A stretch of 7,829 bases of DNA from Gammaproteobacteria bacterium (GTDB lineage: Bacteria; Pseudomonadota; Gammaproteobacteria; SZUA-152), in NCBI GenBank assembly GCA_030617485.1, contig JAUWVK010000068.1:1-7829 (forward strand), written 5' to 3'. Positions within the stretch are counted from its first letter, which is position 1, and the number at the start of each line of letters is the position of its first letter. The notes under the pieces are model-generated. The model saw only the letters and a program-made list of their open reading frames with translations. It searched no databases and was not told the DNA's origin. Positions 5,805 to 7,829 of the stretch are shown one piece after another. Made by a program: the position numbers and the translations under genes.

Positions 5805-7289
5805 AGCCGGCGTACGTGCATGCCAGTCTGTATTTTGTTGATACTGATGCGCCACATTCAACAAACGCGACTCATCAAAATAATTGCCTATGATTTGCAA
5901 ACCCACCGGCATGTCGCCCTGGTTACCCGATAAAGAGTTACCTGATGAAGAGTTGCCTGCCACAAAACCCGCAGGAATCGACATCCCCGGCAGACCAGCC
6001 AGATTAGTGGCAATGGTGTAGATATCAGACAAATACATGCTGACTGGGTCGCTGGTCTTTTCACCAATCTTGAACGCCACATCCGGTGCAGTGGGACCCA
6101 TAATGACATCCACCTTTTCAAAGGCCTGTTTAAAGTCATCGCTAATCAACTGACGTAAACGTTGCGCCTTTAAGTAATACGCATCGTAATAGCCGGCCGA
6201 TAAAGCATAGGTGCCAATCATAATGCGGCGCTTCACTTCAGCACCAAAACCTTCACCTCGCGAACGTTTGTAAAGATCCTCAAGGTCTTGGGGCTTTTCA
6301 CAACGATAACCAAAACGAACGCCATCGAAACGTGACAGATTAGAAGAACATTCTGCGGGTGCAACCACGTAATAAGTTGGAACTGATAAACCGGAGTTCG
6401 GCAAACTGATTTCTATAATTTCAGCGCCAAGTTTTTTGTATTCCTCGATAGCAGCATCAACAACACAGCGAACCTGTTCACTCAACCCCTCACCAAAATA
6501 TTCTTTGGGTAAACCAATTTTTAAACCATCAAGTTTATTGCCAATCCCAGCAGTGTAGTCCGGCACATCTTTCTCAACACTGGTGGAGTCGCGCTCATCA
6601 AAGCCTGCCATGACGTTCAACATCCACGCCGCATCTTCTGCACTGCGTGTCATCGGTCCTGCCTGATCAAGACTTGATGCAAACGCAATCATGCCGTAAC
6701 GAGATACACGACCATAGGTTGGTTTAATTCCGGTAATACCGCAAAGTGCTGCCGGCTGACGAATGGAGCCACCTGTATCAGTGCCTGTTGCCATTGGCGT
6801 TAATCGCGCTGCGACCGCCGATGCCGAACCGCCAGATGAACCACCCGGTACTGTTTCTTTATCCCAATGATTTTTTACCGGACCGTAATAACTGGTTTCA
6901 TTGGATGAGCCCATCGCAAACTCATCCATATTGGTTTTACCCAACATGGGCATACCAGCCTTTCTAAATTTACTCACCACAGCGGCATCGTATGGCGCGA
7001 TAAAATTATCCAGCATCTTTGAACCGCAGGATGTTTTAACGCCCTCGGTACAAAAGATATCTTTATGCATCATGGGTATTCCCGTTAACGAACCGGCTTT
7101 CCCATTTTTTATTAATTGGTCTGCGGCACGCGCTTCACATATCGCTTCATCCGCAGTTAACGTAACCAACGCATTAAGTTCAGTTCCGTATTTTTCAATG
7201 CGGTTTAAATAAACACGCGTAAGCTCCTCGGATGAAAACTCTCCGCTCGCTAAACCTTGTGATAATTCTTTAATGGATTTGTTATGCAT
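5793..7289 (-). CDS. gatA: Asp-tRNA(Asn)/Glu-tRNA(Gln) amidotransferase subunit A
   Basis: GatA is the glutaminase of GatCAB, an amidase-signature enzyme that frees ammonia from glutamine for transfer by GatB. The catalytic triad is intact: Lys76 in MHKD, Ser151 (the cis-Ser) in [10 protein letters not shown], and nucleophile Ser175 in [11 protein letters not shown]. Their spacings (75 and 24) equal those of well-studied amidases. Other typical blocks are [13 protein letters not shown] (117-129), the [11 protein letters not shown] segment, and [13 protein letters not shown] near the end. The protein has 498 residues, about 12-15 more than many relatives, explained by an extra Ser/Gly/Asn-rich stretch ([15 protein letters not shown]) between IPAGFVA and MPVGLQIIG. 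The ATG at 7289 gives the normal N-terminus; only a distant AAGAAG precedes it. It lies 33 bp after gatC in the same operon. Confidence 0.97.
   Translation of the reverse strand: MHNKSIKELSQGLASGEFSSEELTRVYLNRIEKYGTELNALVTLTADEAICEARAADQLIKNGKAGSLTGIPMMHKDIFCTEGVKTSCGSKMLDNFIAPYDAAVVSKFRKAGMPMLGKTNMDEFAMGSSNETSYYGPVKNHWDKETVPGGSSGGSASAVAARLTPMATGTDTGGSIRQPAALCGITGIKPTYGRVSRYGMIAFASSLDQAGPMTRSAEDAAWMLNVMAGFDERDSTSVEKDVPDYTAGIGNKLDGLKIGLPKEYFGEGLSEQVRCVVDAAIEEYKKLGAEIIEISLPNSGLSVPTYYVVAPAECSSNLSRFDGVRFGYRCEKPQDLEDLYKRSRGEGFGAEVKRRIMIGTYALSAGYYDAYYLKAQRLRQLISDDFKQAFEKVDVIMGPTAPDVAFKIGEKTSDPVSMYLSDIYTIATNLAGLPGMSIPAGFVAGNSSSGNSLSGNQGDMPVGLQIIGNYFDESRLLNVAHQYQQNTDWHARTPAGFE
5922..5961. repeat. 15-bp tandem repeat inside gatA (about 2.5 copies)
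   Basis: On the plus strand, GTTACCCGATAAAGA (5922-5936) is followed by GTTACCTGATGAAGA (5937-5951) and then a partial copy GTTGCCTG (5952-5959). In the gatA frame these encode repeated Gly-Asn-Ser-x-Ser units, forming the extra loop near the C-terminus. The unit length is a multiple of three, so the reading frame is kept. Confidence 0.75.
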
Positions 7290-7322
7290 AACTATTTCAG
7301 TTTCTTCTTACTTGTTGACCCA

Positions 7323-7610
7323 CTATTCAATGACCTGTGGCACTAAAAATAAACCCGCTTCTACTTCAGGTGAGTTTTCCTGAAAATGTTCCCGCTGATT
7401 TTTCTCGGTTACTTCATCAGCACGTAATCGTTGATGAGCATCTAACGGATGAGCCATTGGCATAACACCATCCGTATCCGTGGCGTTCATTTGCTCCACC
7501 AGATCAAGAATGTTGGTCAGATTTCGCACATAATCAGGCACGTCATCATCATTGATGCCAAGCCTCGCCAGGTGGGCGATTTTTTCAATATCTTGTTTTT
7601 CCAGGGACAT
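7323..7610 (-). CDS. gatC: Asp-tRNA(Asn)/Glu-tRNA(Gln) amidotransferase subunit C
   Basis: GatC is the small subunit that wraps around GatA and holds it against GatB. At 95 residues it has the normal size. The N-terminal EKQDIEKIAHLARLGI block, the central helix with LTNILDLVEQMNATDTDGVMPMAHPLD, and the RADEVTEKNQRE and ENSPEVEAGLFLVPQVIE segments are all characteristic. It is the first gene of the gat operon. A GAGAG lies about 11 bases before its ATG. The gap upstream is shared with a possible divergent gene on the plus strand, so the operon promoter should lie within 7611-7815; I could not place it confidently. Confidence 0.96.
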   Translation of the reverse strand: MSLEKQDIEKIAHLARLGINDDDVPDYVRNLTNILDLVEQMNATDTDGVMPMAHPLDAHQRLRADEVTEKNQREHFQENSPEVEAGLFLVPQVIE

Positions 7611-7760
7611 GCAGAATCTCTCGTTACTATCAGACTGAAGGCATTTCTATAGGCCGTAAAAAAGAGTGCAGAATCTATCACAAATGATGAACATATCGTT
7701 AATAATGATGCCAGAAAATCCCTCGCACCTTGCCGAAAGCCCCCGTCATTGTTACATTAG

Positions 7761-7790
7761 CGGCAATTTACCCAGTCACGGCAATTAACC
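7761..7790 (+). repeat. spaced direct repeat CGGCAATTWACC in the divergent gap
   Basis: CGGCAATTTACC (7761-7772) recurs as CGGCAATTAACC (7779-7790), an 18-bp step with one mismatch. The copies end 26 bases before the ATG at 7816. It could be a tandem binding site for a regulator of the rightward gene, or chance. Elsewhere in this gap, TGCAGAATCT occurs at 7610-7619 and 7667-7676. Confidence 0.35.
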
Positions 7791-7815
7791 TTTACCAAGA
7801 GCACACCATAAAATT

Positions 7816-7829
7816 ATGTTTGCACGAAT
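7816..7829 (+). CDS. possible start of mreB (3' truncated by window edge)
   Basis: An ATG at 7816 begins Met-Phe-Ala-Arg before the window ends. Four codons cannot identify a gene. The suggestion of mreB (actin-like cell-shape protein) rests on context: in Pseudomonas and other gammaproteobacteria, gatC lies divergent to mreB, and MreB there commonly begins Met-Phe or Met-Leu followed by basic residues. No good Shine-Dalgarno is present at the usual distance (an AAGAG lies 14 bases away), so the true start could differ. Confidence 0.35.

Noticed and set aside
6196..6203. Second exact GCCGATAA (sigma-28 -10) on the plus strand
   Set aside because: It is inside gatA, antisense, with no TAAA-like element at the right distance. 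It shows that the 8-mer can occur by chance.
6901..7212. 103-codon open frame on the plus strand opposite gatA
   Set aside because: It is a shadow of the conserved GatA coding sequence with no independent support.

Overview
The window looks like the chromosome of a gammaproteobacterium of moderate GC. The main reasons are the gatC-gatA-gatB operon, its divergent position relative to what may be the start of mreB (the arrangement known in Pseudomonas and relatives), and protein sequences that read as typical of that class. No rRNA, tRNA, insertion sequence, CRISPR array or prophage gene is visible, and no gap between genes exceeds about 205 bases.

Left part (1-1599, + strand). It opens with the 3' end of a small gene whose visible part resembles the second half of a heavy-metal-associated (HMA) fold. 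Next come an E1-like adenylyltransferase of the MoeB/ThiF family and, 10 bp later, an intact M67-family JAMM metalloprotease. This E1 plus JAMM pair recalls bacterial sulfur-carrier systems in which a small ubiquitin-like protein (MoaD/ThiS/CysO type) is activated by one enzyme and trimmed or de-conjugated by the other. The carrier itself is not in the window.

Middle part (1600-4275, + strand). A 156-bp gap holds a hairpin, an inverted repeat and a sequence resembling a sigma-28 (FliA) flagellar promoter. It precedes a two-gene signalling module: an exported PstS-like periplasmic binding protein, then a membrane diguanylate cyclase with a periplasmic sensor, HAMP domain and intact GGEEF active site and inhibitory site. 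The binding protein is the most unusual item here. At each of the loops where PstS grips phosphate, the expected residues are replaced by His, Cys or basic residues, so it probably senses something other than phosphate and passes the signal to c-di-GMP synthesis.

Right part (4276-7829). Convergent with the cyclase is the minus-strand operon gatC-gatA-gatB, encoding the tRNA-dependent amidotransferase that corrects Asp-tRNA(Asn) and/or Glu-tRNA(Gln). GatA carries a small Ser/Gly/Asn-rich insertion encoded by a 15-bp tandem repeat, and the gatA-gatB junction carries a second degenerate tandem repeat. Beyond gatC, a 205-bp divergent gap with a spaced direct repeat leads to an ATG only four codons from the window edge that may be the start of mreB.
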